Shown here piece by piece: positions 1 to 8,800 of a stretch of DNA of 64,000 bases. Source of the DNA: an uncultured Bacteroidales bacterium (GTDB lineage Bacteria > Bacteroidota > Bacteroidia > Bacteroidales > P3). The notes under the pieces were generated by a model. It ran no database searches, was not told where the DNA came from, and was given only the letters and a program-made list of their open reading frames with translations. The stretch covers positions 1 through 64,000 of the forward strand of contig CALDHX010000014.1 in NCBI GenBank assembly GCA_937901525.1, read 5' to 3'. The translations under genes and the position numbers were made by a program. How positions within the stretch are numbered: position 1 is the stretch's first letter; each line of letters starts with the position of its first letter.

Positions 1-1
1 T

Positions 2-739
2 GGCATTCCCGTTATCATAAATGATGATGCTCATGATCCAGATCATTTATATGATGAATATACAAAATTAGCATTAGAACTAACAGATAAATGGGGACTT
101 AAAGTTTTAGAAAATATAAAAATTGGAGAAAAAACAGGATTCATTATTGAAAATTTAGAAGAATTAGAGAAAGAATTACTTTATGGTGAAGTAAACATTT
201 CTAATGATGGGGATATTTTATTCACACCTAATAAATCTAATAAAAGATCATTACCTATTCAAATGACTGCTTCTATCATCAAAACCTTATCAAGTTTAGT
301 TGTTTACCTTAAACATTCTGCAAAAGAAAATGATTTGATTATTATTGATGAACCAGAAATAAATCTTCACCCTGAAAATCAAATTATATTGACAAGAATT
401 TTTGCTCGATTAGCAAATAATGGATTCCGTTTACTTATAAGCACACACAGTGATTACATAGTAAGAGAGTTTAATAATCTTTTGATTTTATCAAATAAAG
501 ATAAAGCTAATATAAATAAAGCCGCAAAAGATTTTGGTTATAAAGAAGATGAATTTATAAAAAAAGATGATTTAGGAGTTTATTCTTTTACTTATAAAAC
601 TGAAAAATCAAAACAAGTCGTTATTGAAGAAATTCCAATAAGCGAAACAGGTTTCAATATAGAGTTAATAGATTCTGTTATTGATAAACAAAACGATATT
701 ATGGAAACTCTTTATTATTCTTTAAAATATGATGAATAA
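2..739 (+). CDS. AAA/OLD-type ATPase, C-terminal part (cut by window edge)
   Basis: The reading frame is open from the first bases of the window to the stop at 737-739, so only the last 246 or so residues are seen. A Walker B motif (LIIIDEPEINLHP) is followed by a helical stretch and an H-loop-like ISTHSDYIVREFNNL. This arrangement is typical of AAA_21/OLD-like ABC-type ATPases found in bacterial defence and DNA-repair modules. The Walker A part lies upstream of the window. The stop overlaps the start of the next gene (ATG at 729), which suggests translational coupling with a nuclease-like partner. The specific system cannot be named from this fragment. Confidence 0.8.
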   Translation, partial: GIPVIINDDAHDPDHLYDEYTKLALELTDKWGLKVLENIKIGEKTGFIIENLEELEKELLYGEVNISNDGDILFTPNKSNKRSLPIQMTASIIKTLSSLVVYLKHSAKENDLIIIDEPEINLHPENQIILTRIFARLANNGFRLLISTHSDYIVREFNNLLILSNKDKANINKAAKDFGYKEDEFIKKDDLGVYSFTYKTEKSKQVVIEEIPISETGFNIELIDSVIDKQNDIMETLYYSLKYDE

Positions 740-1228
740 TATATTAATAGAGCTAGATAATCTTCTTGTTACTGACTTCAAAAATACGGACAAGAATTTA
801 AAGGAACTGCAAAGAGATGTATCTATGTCTATTCCTATAGATAACGGAGGCGTTAATTTTACTTCCTATTCTTTTGATACAGTAAAGTTGTTTCCGTTTC
901 TAAAAACAGAAAAGAGTATACAATCAATGTGCGACTACATTCTTTTCTGTTCTAACAACAACAAATTATACGTGTTACTTATTGAACTAAAAAAAGGAAA
1001 AAAATAGTTACAAATCAATTACATGCTGGCAAAAATTTATCTCAATTTATAATCTCAACATTAAACAGAGTAAATAATTTAAATATAGAACCTCAAATTC
1101 GCTCAATATCTATTCGCAACAAAAACATCACAAAAAAGGGAAGAACAAATTGCGAAGTTAAGTATGATGATAATAACTTTTGTAACTTTTCAGGAAATAC
1201 GTTTGTAATTAAAGAATTTTTAAAGTAA
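729..1228 (+). pseudogene. Nuclease-like partner of the AAA ATPase, interrupted by a -1 frameshift at an A7 run
   Basis: The first frame (729-1007) encodes 92 residues ending in YVLLIELKKGKK and then stops directly after an A7 run (GGAAAAAAATAG, about 996-1007). If the ribosome or the true sequence is shifted by -1, the frame continues as IVTNQLHAGKNLSQFII and runs to the stop at 1226-1228. That gives one protein of about 166 residues. The pattern D (in MCDYILF), then ExK (in IELKK), resembles the catalytic core of PD-(D/E)xK nucleases; this is an inference from motif spacing only. It overlaps the ATPase gene by 11 bases. The break could be a real mutation, a base miscall in the homopolymer, or programmed -1 slippage on A-AAA-AAA. 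Confidence 0.6.
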
Positions 1229-1243
1229 CCTAAAAATAATAAG

Positions 1244-1284
1244 AAAAGGCGTTTAACTTGTTTTTGGTTTGTTAAACGCCTTTT
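1244..1284. terminator. Bidirectional intrinsic terminator
   Basis: The stem GGCGTTTAAC (1248-1257) pairs with GTTAAACGCC (1271-1280). It is flanked by an A run on the left and a T run on the right, so it can end transcription of both the ATPase/nuclease pair (+) and pnp (-). Confidence 0.85.
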
Positions 1285-1297
1285 TCTTTTTTTTGTT

Positions 1298-3472
1298 TTA
1301 TTTCTTTTCTGGTTTTGGTCCTCTTGGACGTTCAGGCTTTCTTTGTGGTTCTACATAGCCTTCTGGTTTTGGCAATAGAACTCTTTGTGAAAGTTTAAAT
1401 TTACCTGTCTTTTTGTCTATATCTATTAATTTTACTTTCACTTTATCGCCTACTTTCAAAACGTCTTCTACGTTTTCTACTCTTGACCAATTGATTTCGC
1501 TAACGTGAAGTAAACCATCTTTTCCTGGAAGGAACTCAACGAATGCTCCAAATGTTTGAAGATTTTTTACAACTCCTTCGTATTCTTCTCCTATTTCAGG
1601 AACTGCTGTAATGCCTTTTATTCTTGCTATTGCTGCCTCTACACTTGCTTTATCAACAGAAGATATTTCTACAACGCCTTTATCTCCTACTTCTTCTATT
1701 GTGATAACTGTGTTAGTTTCTTTTTGAAGTTCTTGGATTACTTTACCTTGTGGTCCTATAACTGCTCCAATAAATTCTTTTGGTATTGTCATTGAAACTA
1801 TTCTTGGAACATTTGGTTTGTAGTCTTCTCTTGGTGCTGGAATTGTTGCTTCGATTATATTCAAAATGTGCATTCTTCCTTCGTTTGCTTGTGCTAATGC
1901 TTGTGCTAATATTTCGTAAGAAAGTCCATCACATTTAATATCCATTTGGCAAGCTGTGATTCCATCTCTTGTTCCTGTTACTTTGAAGTCCATATCTCCT
2001 AAGTGGTCTTCGTCTCCTAAGATGTCAGAAAGTACAGCCCATTTTCCGTCTTTTGCAATCAATCCCATTGCTATTCCAGATACTGGTTTATGGATTGGAA
2101 CTCCTGCATCCATAAGTGCTAAACAGCCTGCACAAACTGTTGCCATTGAAGATGAACCGTTTGATTCTAATATATCTGATACTAATCTAATAGTATATGG
2201 ACATTCTTCTTGTGTTGGAATTACTTGTTTTAGGGCTCTCATCGCTAAGTTACCGTGTCCGATTTCTCTTCTTGATGTTGAACCTGAACGTTTTACTTCT
2301 CCTGTTGAGAATCCTGGGAAGTTATAGTGTAAGATAAAGTTATTTTTTCCTACAACCATAACTCCATCTATTGTTTGTTCATCAAGTTTTGTTCCAAGTG
2401 TACAAGTTGTTAATGATTGTGTTTCTCCACGTGTGAAGATTGCAGAGCCGTGTGGTGTTGGTAAGTATCCTACTTCTGCCCAAATAGGACGTATTTCGTT
2501 TAGTTGTCTTCCGTCTAATCTTACTCTTTCATTTAAAACCATATCACGCATTGCTTCTTTTTCTACTGCGTGGAAATAACGGTCTATCATAAATGATTTT
2601 GCTTCTGCTTCTTCTGCATCAAGTGTTTCTATAAATTCTTGCTTGATTGCTTTGAATCCTTCTCCTCTTTCTGATTTTGATTTGATTCCTTGTTTCGCAA
2701 AATCATAGCATTTTTGATATACTGCTTGGTGAAGTTTTTCTTTTAGTTCTAAGTCATTTTCTTCGTGGCAGTACTCTCTTTTTTGAGTTTTTCCTACCAT
2801 TTCTGTAAGTTCTCTTAGTGCTTGACAGTGAAGTCTTATCGAGTCGTGAGCTTGTTTTAGTGCTTCTAACATCAATGATTCTGAAACTTCTTTCATTTCT
2901 CCTTCAACCATCATAATGTTATCTTCGGTTGCAGCTACGATTAGGTCTAATTCTGCTCTTTCCATTTGTTCATAATTTGGATTTATCATGAATTGACCGT
3001 CAATATATGCAATTCTACATTCTGAAACCGGACCATTGAAAGGTATATCACTAACTGCTAAGGCTGATGCTGCGGCTAAGGCTGCTAAGGCATCGGGTGG
3101 TGTTGTTGGATCGCCTGAAATAAGCGTTACTTGTACTTGTACTTCTGCGTGAAAATCATCTGGGAAAAGCGGTCTTAACGCTCTATCTATCAATCTCGAA
3201 ATTAAGATTTCATATTCGCTTGGTCTTGCTTCTCTTTTGAAGAATCCTCCTGGAAATTTACCTGTTGCAGCATATTTTTCTTGATAATCTACTGTCAAAG
3301 GCATGAAATCCACATTTTCTCCTACTTCTGTTTTTGCACAAACTGTGGCTAAAAGCATTGTATCGCCCATTCTAACAACTGCTGAGCCATCTGCTTGTTT
3401 TGCTAACTTGCCTGTTTCGATTTCTATTATTCTTCCATCGGCTAAGGCAAACTGTTTTTTTGTTCCTAACAT
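1298..3472 (-). CDS. pnp: Polyribonucleotide nucleotidyltransferase (PNPase)
   Basis: This is a phosphorolytic 3'-5' exoribonuclease of mRNA decay. The protein has two RNase PH domains (roughly residues 5-225 and 315-550 with a helical linker between), a KH domain with the IGPQGK loop (about 555-615) and an S1 domain starting at GEEYEGVV (about 628-700). It ends in a basic, proline-rich tail. The length of 724 residues is normal. I chose the ATG at 3470-3472 (MLGTKKQF) because the longer frame would begin at TTG 3502 and adds a charged extension not expected in the family. rpsO lies directly upstream on the same strand, the common rpsO-pnp order, with a terminator hairpin between them. Confidence 0.97.
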   Translation of the reverse strand: MLGTKKQFALADGRIIEIETGKLAKQADGSAVVRMGDTMLLATVCAKTEVGENVDFMPLTVDYQEKYAATGKFPGGFFKREARPSEYEILISRLIDRALRPLFPDDFHAEVQVQVTLISGDPTTPPDALAALAAASALAVSDIPFNGPVSECRIAYIDGQFMINPNYEQMERAELDLIVAATEDNIMMVEGEMKEVSESLMLEALKQAHDSIRLHCQALRELTEMVGKTQKREYCHEENDLELKEKLHQAVYQKCYDFAKQGIKSKSERGEGFKAIKQEFIETLDAEEAEAKSFMIDRYFHAVEKEAMRDMVLNERVRLDGRQLNEIRPIWAEVGYLPTPHGSAIFTRGETQSLTTCTLGTKLDEQTIDGVMVVGKNNFILHYNFPGFSTGEVKRSGSTSRREIGHGNLAMRALKQVIPTQEECPYTIRLVSDILESNGSSSMATVCAGCLALMDAGVPIHKPVSGIAMGLIAKDGKWAVLSDILGDEDHLGDMDFKVTGTRDGITACQMDIKCDGLSYEILAQALAQANEGRMHILNIIEATIPAPREDYKPNVPRIVSMTIPKEFIGAVIGPQGKVIQELQKETNTVITIEEVGDKGVVEISSVDKASVEAAIARIKGITAVPEIGEEYEGVVKNLQTFGAFVEFLPGKDGLLHVSEINWSRVENVEDVLKVGDKVKVKLIDIDKKTGKFKLSQRVLLPKPEGYVEPQRKPERPRGPKPEKK

Positions 3473-3558
3473 CTTTCTTCTTTCTTTTTTTACCTCTTCC
3501 AAGAGGAGCGGCTTGGATAAAATTTCTTCTTTTTCTTATTTTGCTCCTACATACAATC

Positions 3559-3600
3559 AAAAAAAGGCAATTAGAAAGCTAATTGCCTTTTTCTTTTTTT
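3559..3600. terminator. Intrinsic terminator between rpsO and pnp
   Basis: The stem GGCAATTAG (3566-3574) and CTAATTGCC (3579-3587) closes an AAAG loop. An A run on the left gives a U tract for minus-strand transcription from rpsO. It probably sets the rpsO to pnp transcript ratio. Confidence 0.8.
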
Positions 3601-3617
3601 ATTATACAAACTAAGTA

Positions 3618-3887
3618 TTACTTTCTTATACCTAATTGTTTAATCAATTCACGATATTTTTCAATATCTCTATCTTTTAGATAGTCTAATAAACGTCTTC
3701 TTTTACCAACTAAGTTTACTAATGCTCTTTTTGTAAATAAGTCATTATGACTTTTCTTTACGTGTTCTGTTAGATGTTGGATTCTAAATGTGAACAACGC
3801 TATTTGAGCTTCTGTTGATCCGCTATCTGCTTCGCTTTTGCCGTATTGAGCAAAAATTTCTTTTTTCTTTTCAGTTGTCAAGTACAT
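3618..3887 (-). CDS. rpsO: 30S ribosomal protein S15
   Basis: A four-helix 16S rRNA-binding protein of the small-subunit platform. The 89 residues match the family along their whole length, including GSTEAQIALFTFRIQHLTEH and the C-terminal LVGKRRRLLDYLK..D.E.Y motif. The ATG at 3885-3887 follows an AT-rich leader that carries a good promoter at 3945-3974. A terminator separates it from pnp downstream. Confidence 0.98.
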   Translation of the reverse strand: MYLTTEKKKEIFAQYGKSEADSGSTEAQIALFTFRIQHLTEHVKKSHNDLFTKRALVNLVGKRRRLLDYLKDRDIEKYRELIKQLGIRK

Positions 3888-3944
3888 ACTCTAACTACTT
3901 AATTTTAATATATTATTCTTTTTTTCTTTTCCTTTACGAGTTTG

Positions 3945-3974
3945 CAAAATTACGAATTATTTTTCATATTGCAA
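3945..3974 (-). promoter_or_regulatory. Promoter of rpsO (-33 TTG, -7 TAATTTTG)
   Basis: Read on the minus strand, TTG (3972-3974) is followed after exactly 19 bases by TAATTTTG (3945-3952), which matches the Bacteroidetes TTG-N19-TAnnTTTG pattern. It lies at the 3' end of the VanZ-like gene. Confidence 0.7.
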
Positions 3975-4382
3975 TCTTTTCTTGATTTTTTTTTCAATAA
4001 TCTTAAAAAATAATAATCCTATACACCCTCCTAATATATCAGAAATATAGTCTTTCACTTCAAAACGTCTTCCTCCCCATTCAAATGTTAATGCTTGTAA
4101 TATTTCTGTAAAGATTCCAAAAAACAAGAAAACACATACACTTATAACGTAAATTCTTTTGGTTTTCAAATTAGTATTACACAAAAGTGTTGTATGAAAC
4201 AAAAAAGCAAACACACAAAATAGTCCACAATGCATTATCTTATCTGAATAAGGGATATTAAAAAGTGAGGTGCGATTTTGTGATAACATATCATTAGGCA
4301 AAAGCAACACCACAAACATTATCATCACCCATAGAGATAATAACACAATGCTACTTATTTTATATTTCTTTTTGATTTGCAT
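3957..4382 (-). CDS. VanZ-like family membrane protein
   Basis: A 141-residue protein with four predicted membrane segments (about residues 10-28, 48-66, 76-94, 113-129). The VanZ-family signature is visible: SDKIMHCGLFCVFAFLF, then EILQALTFEWGGRRFEVKDYISDILGGCIG. VanZ relatives are widespread and mostly of unknown function; the glycopeptide-resistance member gives the name only. It lies directly downstream of gcvH, an arrangement common in Bacteroidetes, but a terminator-like hairpin separates them. The start is the ATG at 4380-4382. Confidence 0.85.
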   Translation of the reverse strand: MQIKKKYKISSIVLLSLWVMIMFVVLLLPNDMLSQNRTSLFNIPYSDKIMHCGLFCVFAFLFHTTLLCNTNLKTKRIYVISVCVFLFFGIFTEILQALTFEWGGRRFEVKDYISDILGGCIGLLFFKIIEKKIKKRLQYEK

Positions 4383-4395
4383 TTATAAAAAACAC

Positions 4396-4424
4396 AAGAT
4401 GCTCGAAAACAAATCGAGCATCTT
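4396..4424. terminator. Terminator-like hairpin between gcvH and the VanZ-like gene
   Basis: AAGATGCTCG (4396-4405) pairs perfectly with CGAGCATCTT (4415-4424), with T-rich sequence after it on the plus strand and A/T-rich sequence on the other side. For minus-strand transcription it lies just downstream of gcvH. Confidence 0.7.
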
Positions 4425-4451
4425 TTTCTTATGTGAACAAATAAATATTTA

Positions 4452-4832
4452 TTATAATCCTATGAATGCTGAATAAGCTTCTGCATCTTTTAATTCTTCT
4501 GCTTCTGCTGGATTTGTCATTTTTATTTTGATAATCCAACCTTCTCCGTATGGATCAGAGTTAATTGCAGCTGCATTTTCTTCTAAAGCTTCGTTAAATT
4601 CTAAGATTTCTCCACTTACAGGCATCATTAAATCAGATACTGTTTTTACAGCTTCTATTGTTCCGAATACTTCGTTTCTTGATACTTCTTCGCCTACTGT
4701 ATCTACGTCTACGAATACAATATCTCCTAATTCATGTTGTGCATAATCTGTAATACCTACGTATGCAACTTCACCTTCTATTCTCAACCATTCGTGGTCT
4801 TCTGAATACTTAACATTTGATGGAATGTTCAT
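4452..4832 (-). CDS. gcvH: Glycine cleavage system H protein
   Basis: The lipoyl-carrying shuttle protein of the glycine cleavage complex. It moves the aminomethyl group and electrons between the P, T and L proteins. The 126 residues cover the whole family, including the lipoyl-lysine loop [19 protein letters not shown], where the lysine of AVKTV is modified. The C-terminal [12 protein letters not shown] motif is also present. The ATG at 4830-4832 is clear. A -7-like element TAATTTTG lies at 4876-4883 on the minus strand. No other gcv genes are in the window. Confidence 0.97.
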   Translation of the reverse strand: MNIPSNVKYSEDHEWLRIEGEVAYVGITDYAQHELGDIVFVDVDTVGEEVSRNEVFGTIEAVKTVSDLMMPVSGEILEFNEALEENAAAINSDPYGEGWIIKIKMTNPAEAEELKDAEAYSAFIGL

Positions 4833-4875
4833 GTCTAAATTTATTTTTTCGTTTCTAATTTATTTTTTCGTCTGC

Positions 4876-4883
4876 CAAAATTA
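4876..4883 (-). promoter_or_regulatory. Probable -7 element for gcvH
   Basis: TAATTTTG on the minus strand matches TAnnTTTG. The nearest upstream TTG is 22 bases away, slightly long for the consensus spacing, so this is only a probable promoter. Confidence 0.4.
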
Positions 4884-4930
4884 CTCATTTTTATCGGATT
4901 TTACCCAATAGTGAATAATTTATTTTTCAT

Positions 4931-7081
4931 TTATTGTTTTACAACCCTAAGATTCAATACCTTACCATTTAATTTCATCTGCAACAAATAAACCCCTGAT
5001 TTTATATTTGCAAGATTAATCCTATCTTTTTTACCATTTAAGTCCATTATCTTACGTCCTGAAATATCATTTAAACTAATCAACTCGTAGTCTTGATTAT
5101 TGGCATCTATAAACAATGTATTCTTAACCGGATTTGGAAATATCGTAATATTATTTTCTACTTGCACTTGATCCAACCCAACTAACTGAATTGCCTTTTT
5201 AACAGCTTGATGTGCATCTATTTTTCCATATCCCCAAATATAATTAGGCACTTGCTCAGTGTAATTATCCTCTCTTGCTGTTGTTGTAATAATTTCTTTT
5301 ACCTGTGCAGGCGTTAGATTTGGATTAGCTTGCAAAATCAAAGCTGTTATTCCTGTAACCATTGGAGCAGACATTGAAGTACCAGACAAGGTTGCAAAAG
5401 GATATTCTCTACCATTAAATTCCACAGTTGTTTTTGGTGTTGGTGGTTCTGTTGCAAAAGAAGATATTGCAGAAACAACTATTTGTCCCGGTGCTGAAAT
5501 ATCTGGTTTTAAATATTGAAAAAGATTTGGTCCTTTACTTGAAAAACTTGCGATATTTGAAACCGATGAAGAGCTATTACGTCTTCCTGCCTTATGAGCT
5601 GCAACAGTGATTACTCCTTGACCTAATCCCGGTTCACTTATTGAGTATTCGCTATCTCCTGAAATATATCCGTTTGTATGCCAAGTAAAAGGCAATCCCC
5701 AGTTACCAACTCCTGTTGTCAAACTCGCAATATTCCAAGCATGAACAATACCTTGTTGCGCTGCAATCACTAAAACTGCATGGCAAGTAGTGTTATGATT
5801 TGTAAATCTCACTTCCCAATCCATTAAAGGTCTTGCATTTGTTCCAAAACGTGTCGATGCTCTATATATCAAAGAATCTGTATCACTTAAAGCAACAGCT
5901 GTCTGTGGCAACACGCTACCATCTGTTGTTAGAAATTCACTTTCGTAAAGCAACTCCCAATTTCTTGAATAGATTTCAATCTTTGCAGAAAATGTTGAAA
6001 GGCTATCTCCTGCCAAAGACACTGTTTCTCCCCAATAATGTCTTGAAGAAGATGTAGGCAAATCGAATTTAAACTCACTTCTTATTGTATCTTGTTCTTC
6101 AAAGACTGCTTTGATATGAAAATTTGCATCTCCATTGTTTCCTGCACTTGAAATAAACACCACACTATCTTCCTCAGAGATATTTTGTATAAACTCATCT
6201 AACATTGAAGTACCGTCCATATAACCAAAGCTATAAACGCCCCAACTATTGTTTATCACCAAACGTTTATTCTTTGCTTTTGCAACGTTTTTCATCCAAA
6301 CGTATGTATCCATTACATTAGCTTCATCTACAAGCCATGTTCCTAATAAAAGTTCTGCACCAAAAGCAACTCCACGATAATCAGTTCCTGCACCAGCTCC
6401 TGAGGCTATTGAAGCAACGTGAGTTCCGTGATAACCCTTGTCATAAATATTATTAGTATCACACTCAGCAGCGAGCAATTCTTCCATAGTTGATAGCTCT
6501 ACTCCATAATCGAAGCCCTCAGGTGGATTTCCTGCTCTGCGGAATTGGTCCCACGCTCCTATTATTCTATAATTCTCCATAAGAGTATCATAAAACACAG
6601 GGTGAGTATAATCAAAACCCCAATCTGCTACTCCAATTATCACCCCTTCGCCATTAAGCCCATAAGGAATATCAAGACCTTGATGAACATAGTCTGCATT
6701 CACGTCTTTCACAGCATCTTTCAATTCAGGTACTCCTATCTTTCTTGCTGCATCTATTTCAATTATTTTGTCGGATTTAACCAATTTTTCCAACACATTC
6801 ACTTCTGCTCTAAGTGAAAGAATATTTCCACTTCTTGAACGCACCTTGCAACCCAACTTTTCTATATCTTCATTTGTCGCATCAGAAGAAACCTTTGCCA
6901 CAAGAGAAATATACTGTTTTCCATCAATTGTTTGCAAAGAAAATCTTTGTGGAAACATTTCCTTTTCAACCTTTGGACTATTAAGATTAGCCATAAAACA
7001 TCTTAATCCACTACCAACTATTTGGGAACTTGCGAAATAACCTCCCAAAACCATAGAAATCAATAAAATAACCTTCTTCAT
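4931..7081 (-). CDS. Secreted subtilisin-like (S8) serine protease with T9SS type A sorting domain
   Basis: A 716-residue exported peptidase. Residues 1-19 form a Sec signal peptide. Residues about 40-130 look like an inhibitor/propeptide region. The catalytic triad is visible: D153 in IIGVADWG, H218 in GYHGTHVAS and S569 in LSGTSMSAP, with the oxyanion Asn in SSAGNNGD. A beta-sandwich-like insertion (about 330-440) separates Asn from Ser. The last 75 residues form a T9SS type A sorting domain (IFPNPVKNTLFID ... GVYLLQMKLNGK). It is therefore predicted to cross the outer membrane by T9SS and be anchored or released. I start it at ATG 7079-7081 because the longer frame begins at TTG and would bury the signal peptide. 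Confidence 0.93.
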   Translation of the reverse strand: MKKVILLISMVLGGYFASSQIVGSGLRCFMANLNSPKVEKEMFPQRFSLQTIDGKQYISLVAKVSSDATNEDIEKLGCKVRSRSGNILSLRAEVNVLEKLVKSDKIIEIDAARKIGVPELKDAVKDVNADYVHQGLDIPYGLNGEGVIIGVADWGFDYTHPVFYDTLMENYRIIGAWDQFRRAGNPPEGFDYGVELSTMEELLAAECDTNNIYDKGYHGTHVASIASGAGAGTDYRGVAFGAELLLGTWLVDEANVMDTYVWMKNVAKAKNKRLVINNSWGVYSFGYMDGTSMLDEFIQNISEEDSVVFISSAGNNGDANFHIKAVFEEQDTIRSEFKFDLPTSSSRHYWGETVSLAGDSLSTFSAKIEIYSRNWELLYESEFLTTDGSVLPQTAVALSDTDSLIYRASTRFGTNARPLMDWEVRFTNHNTTCHAVLVIAAQQGIVHAWNIASLTTGVGNWGLPFTWHTNGYISGDSEYSISEPGLGQGVITVAAHKAGRRNSSSSVSNIASFSSKGPNLFQYLKPDISAPGQIVVSAISSFATEPPTPKTTVEFNGREYPFATLSGTSMSAPMVTGITALILQANPNLTPAQVKEIITTTAREDNYTEQVPNYIWGYGKIDAHQAVKKAIQLVGLDQVQVENNITIFPNPVKNTLFIDANNQDYELISLNDISGRKIMDLNGKKDRINLANIKSGVYLLQMKLNGKVLNLRVVKQ

Positions 7082-7186
7082 ATAATTACCTTTTTTAGTT
7101 GGTTGCAAAAATACGTTGTTTTTTTGTATTTTTTCTTTGATTTTTAATTTTTTTTCTTTGTTTTTTTATTTTTTTTCAAAGAAATA

Positions 7187-7216
7187 TTGCGATGTTAAAA
7201 TAATGTAGTATCTTTG
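7187..7216 (+). promoter_or_regulatory. Promoter of the small exported protein
   Basis: TTG (7187-7189) is followed after 19 bases by TATCTTTG (7209-7216), an ideal Bacteroidetes promoter. The ATG follows about 37 bases downstream. Confidence 0.8.
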
Positions 7217-7252
7217 CACATCGTAGTTTGAAAAATAAAAAACAATTAAATA

Positions 7253-7498
7253 ATGAAAAAAGTAGCAGTATTTTTAGCAGCAATAGCAGTTTCAGTAAGT
7301 GTACTTGCAGACCCTCCAACAAAAGAAATCAATTGGTTTGGTTCAGGTACTGAATACTCTGATGATACAGAAGCAGAAGAGAACACAGGTATAAGAAGAG
7401 AAAAAGGAGCACCTCTTGCACCGGCAACACTTTTACTTTTAGGTTTAGGTGGAGCAACAGTAGGAGCAAAAGTTGTTCGTAACACAAGAAGAAAATAG
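7253..7498 (+). CDS. Small exported protein with a CTERM-like tail
   Basis: An 81-residue protein with an N-terminal signal peptide (MKKVAVFLAAIAVSVSVLA, cleavage near ADP). A short acidic linker follows (TEYSDDTEAEENTG). The tail APLAPATLLLLGLGGATVGA ends in KVVRNTRRK: a proline-containing turn, one hydrophobic segment and a basic end. This tripartite tail resembles exosortase-type CTERM sorting signals, particularly the PID-CTERM-like tails of Bacteroidetes. The promoter is strong and a clean terminator follows, so it is a single-gene unit. Its function is unknown. An opposite-strand frame over the same bases is a shadow. Confidence 0.75.
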   Translation: MKKVAVFLAAIAVSVSVLADPPTKEINWFGSGTEYSDDTEAEENTGIRREKGAPLAPATLLLLGLGGATVGAKVVRNTRRK

Positions 7499-7523
7499 TA
7501 CGATTTTTATTTTGATTTAAAGA

Positions 7524-7562
7524 AACATCTCTTTGTAAGGTAGCAAAGAGGTGTTTTTTTTA
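7524..7562 (+). terminator. Intrinsic terminator
   Basis: ACATCTCTTTG (7525-7535) pairs with CAAAGAGGTGT (7544-7554) with one G-U pair, followed by a T run to 7562. Confidence 0.85.
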
Positions 7563-7591
7563 TTCTTTTTTTTAGATTATTTCTTAAAAAC

Positions 7592-7630
7592 TTAAACCAA
7601 ATTAAACCAACTTCAATTAAATTAAACCAA
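7592..7630 (+). repeat. Phased direct repeats TTAAACCAA (x3)
   Basis: TTAAACCAA occurs at 7592-7600, 7602-7610 and 7622-7630. The starts are 10 and 20 bases apart, so all copies face the same side of the helix. They lie about 50-80 bases upstream of the -7 element (TATTTTTG, 7678-7685) of the next gene. This would suit a regulator or initiator binding array. Confidence 0.6.
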
Positions 7631-7712
7631 TTTCTTTCACCCTCTTAAAAACGCTTAATTATTAGTTTTTTCTTTTATATTTTTGCAAAAAATCAATAAA
7701 AAATAATTAAGT

Positions 7713-8093
7713 ATGAAAAAATGTAAATCAACCTCTGGATTCACCGTAATAGATTGGGACGAAATCCAAAAAATGAGTAAAATCGTTATTGAGTCTTCTC
7801 AGATAAATAGAAAGAAGAAACTAACTTATGCCGACATTTTAATAATTTCTTACATTAAGGGTTTTGGCTCTAATGGATTCTTTGGCACATATAAAAAGAT
7901 TAGCAAAACACTTTGTATGAGTGAAAATCAAGTATGCAAACAAATATGTGGAATAAAGTCTATTAAAAACATATATAATGATGCCACAATCTTTATAGAA
8001 GAGAAGAATACATTATACTTTAATCCTTATTTTCTTTCATCTTTAAAGGTTAGACACAAAAGAATTAACGATTTAACTGCACTACCTTTCTAA
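7713..8093 (+). CDS. Hypothetical winged-helix-like protein, Rep/phage-type
   Basis: A 126-residue protein I do not recognise with certainty. Residues 40-85 (LTYADILIISYIKGFG, then GTYKKISKTLCMSENQVC) have the layout of the N-terminal helix-turn-helix region found in phage and plasmid replication or regulatory proteins. It ends in ALPF, as such proteins often do. A TATTTTTG -7 element (7678-7685) precedes it and phased TTAAACCAA repeats lie further upstream. The upstream and downstream neighbours are unrelated housekeeping genes. It may be a lone remnant of an integrated element. Confidence 0.5.
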   Translation: MKKCKSTSGFTVIDWDEIQKMSKIVIESSQINRKKKLTYADILIISYIKGFGSNGFFGTYKKISKTLCMSENQVCKQICGIKSIKNIYNDATIFIEEKNTLYFNPYFLSSLKVRHKRINDLTALPF

Positions 8094-8106
8094 TAATTTA
8101 TATGCG

Positions 8107-8177
8107 AAAAAGGAATATTTTTTCTTCTCAAAAAGCAGAGCGATTCTTCTCAAAAGCCATAGTTTTTATTCCTTTTT
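8107..8177. repeat. Inverted repeat enclosing a 22-bp-period direct repeat
   Basis: AAAAAGGAATA (8107-8117) and TATTCCTTTTT (8167-8177) are perfect inverted arms. Between them TTCTTCTCAAAA(A)GC occurs twice (from about 8122 and 8144). No reading frame is present. It could be a terminator-like structure or a binding site. Confidence 0.45.
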
Positions 8178-8242
8178 GGAAGACATATATATAATAATAG
8201 ACAATTAATATGTTTCTTGTGAATTGATAGCGAAAAGAAAAA

Positions 8243-8296
8243 AAATAGGAGATTGGTTAATCTCCTATTTTTTTATTGAGTGTTTTTTCAAACACT
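8243..8296. terminator. Two hairpins ending the hydrogenase operon
   Basis: AAATAGGAGATT (8243-8254) pairs with AATCTCCTATTT (8259-8270). A second small hairpin, AGTGTTT (8279-8285) with AAACACT (8290-8296), lies right at the stop of the last operon gene. Both are flanked by A/T runs suitable for minus-strand termination. Confidence 0.75.
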
Positions 8297-8300
8297 TTTT

Positions 8301-8777
8301 TTAGTTATATTCGTTGATTATGTCTTTTACCATATCAGGAGTTAAACGTCCGTAAACTTTATCTCCTATTGTTACAACAGGTGCTAATCCGCAAGCTCCA
8401 ACACAACGAAGGCAATTCAAAGAGAATTTTCCATCTGCTGTTGTTTCTCCGATTCCAATACCTAATTGACGTTTAAATTCATCAAGAACTTTTTCTGCTC
8501 CTCTAACGTAGCAAGCTGTTCCCATACATACAGAGATTGGGTGTTCTCCTTTTGGTATCATTGTAAAGAATGAATAGAATGTAACTATACCATAGATTGT
8601 TGCAACAGGCACATTAAGTTCCATTGCTATTAATTCTTGTACTTCTGCTGGAAGATAACCAAATTCTCCTTGTACTTTGTGCAAAACATTGATTGCTTCT
8701 CCTGGTTGATTGCCAAATGATGCACAGATTTCTTTTATTTTATTTATCTTACTTTCTGATAATTTTACTTTTGCCAT
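8301..8777 (-). CDS. hndA: NADH/NADP-linked hydrogenase, NuoE-like [2Fe-2S] subunit
   Basis: A 158-residue thioredoxin-like ferredoxin of the 24-kDa complex I subunit family. The four cluster cysteines are in VCMGTACYVRGA and NCLRCVGACGLAPVV. In multimeric [FeFe] hydrogenases this subunit sits beside the flavin subunit. It is the last gene of a four-gene minus-strand operon, 23 bases behind the catalytic subunit gene. Length and motifs are complete. Whether the enzyme uses NADH or NADPH cannot be told from this gene. Confidence 0.93.
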   Translation of the reverse strand: MAKVKLSESKINKIKEICASFGNQPGEAINVLHKVQGEFGYLPAEVQELIAMELNVPVATIYGIVTFYSFFTMIPKGEHPISVCMGTACYVRGAEKVLDEFKRQLGIGIGETTADGKFSLNCLRCVGACGLAPVVTIGDKVYGRLTPDMVKDIINEYN

Positions 8778-8800
8778 AACTTTTAAGTTTTAAAGTTTAA

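Noticed and set aside
1956..2327. Plus-strand frame inside pnp
   Set aside because: It is a shadow of the conserved pnp coding sequence. The translated protein has no recognisable features.
3473..3502. Longer TTG start for pnp
   Set aside because: It adds a charged stretch not seen in PNPases. The ATG at 3470-3472 fits the family.
7246..7485. Minus-strand frame opposite the small exported protein
   Set aside because: The plus-strand gene has a signal peptide, an ideal promoter and a terminator. The other strand has none of these.
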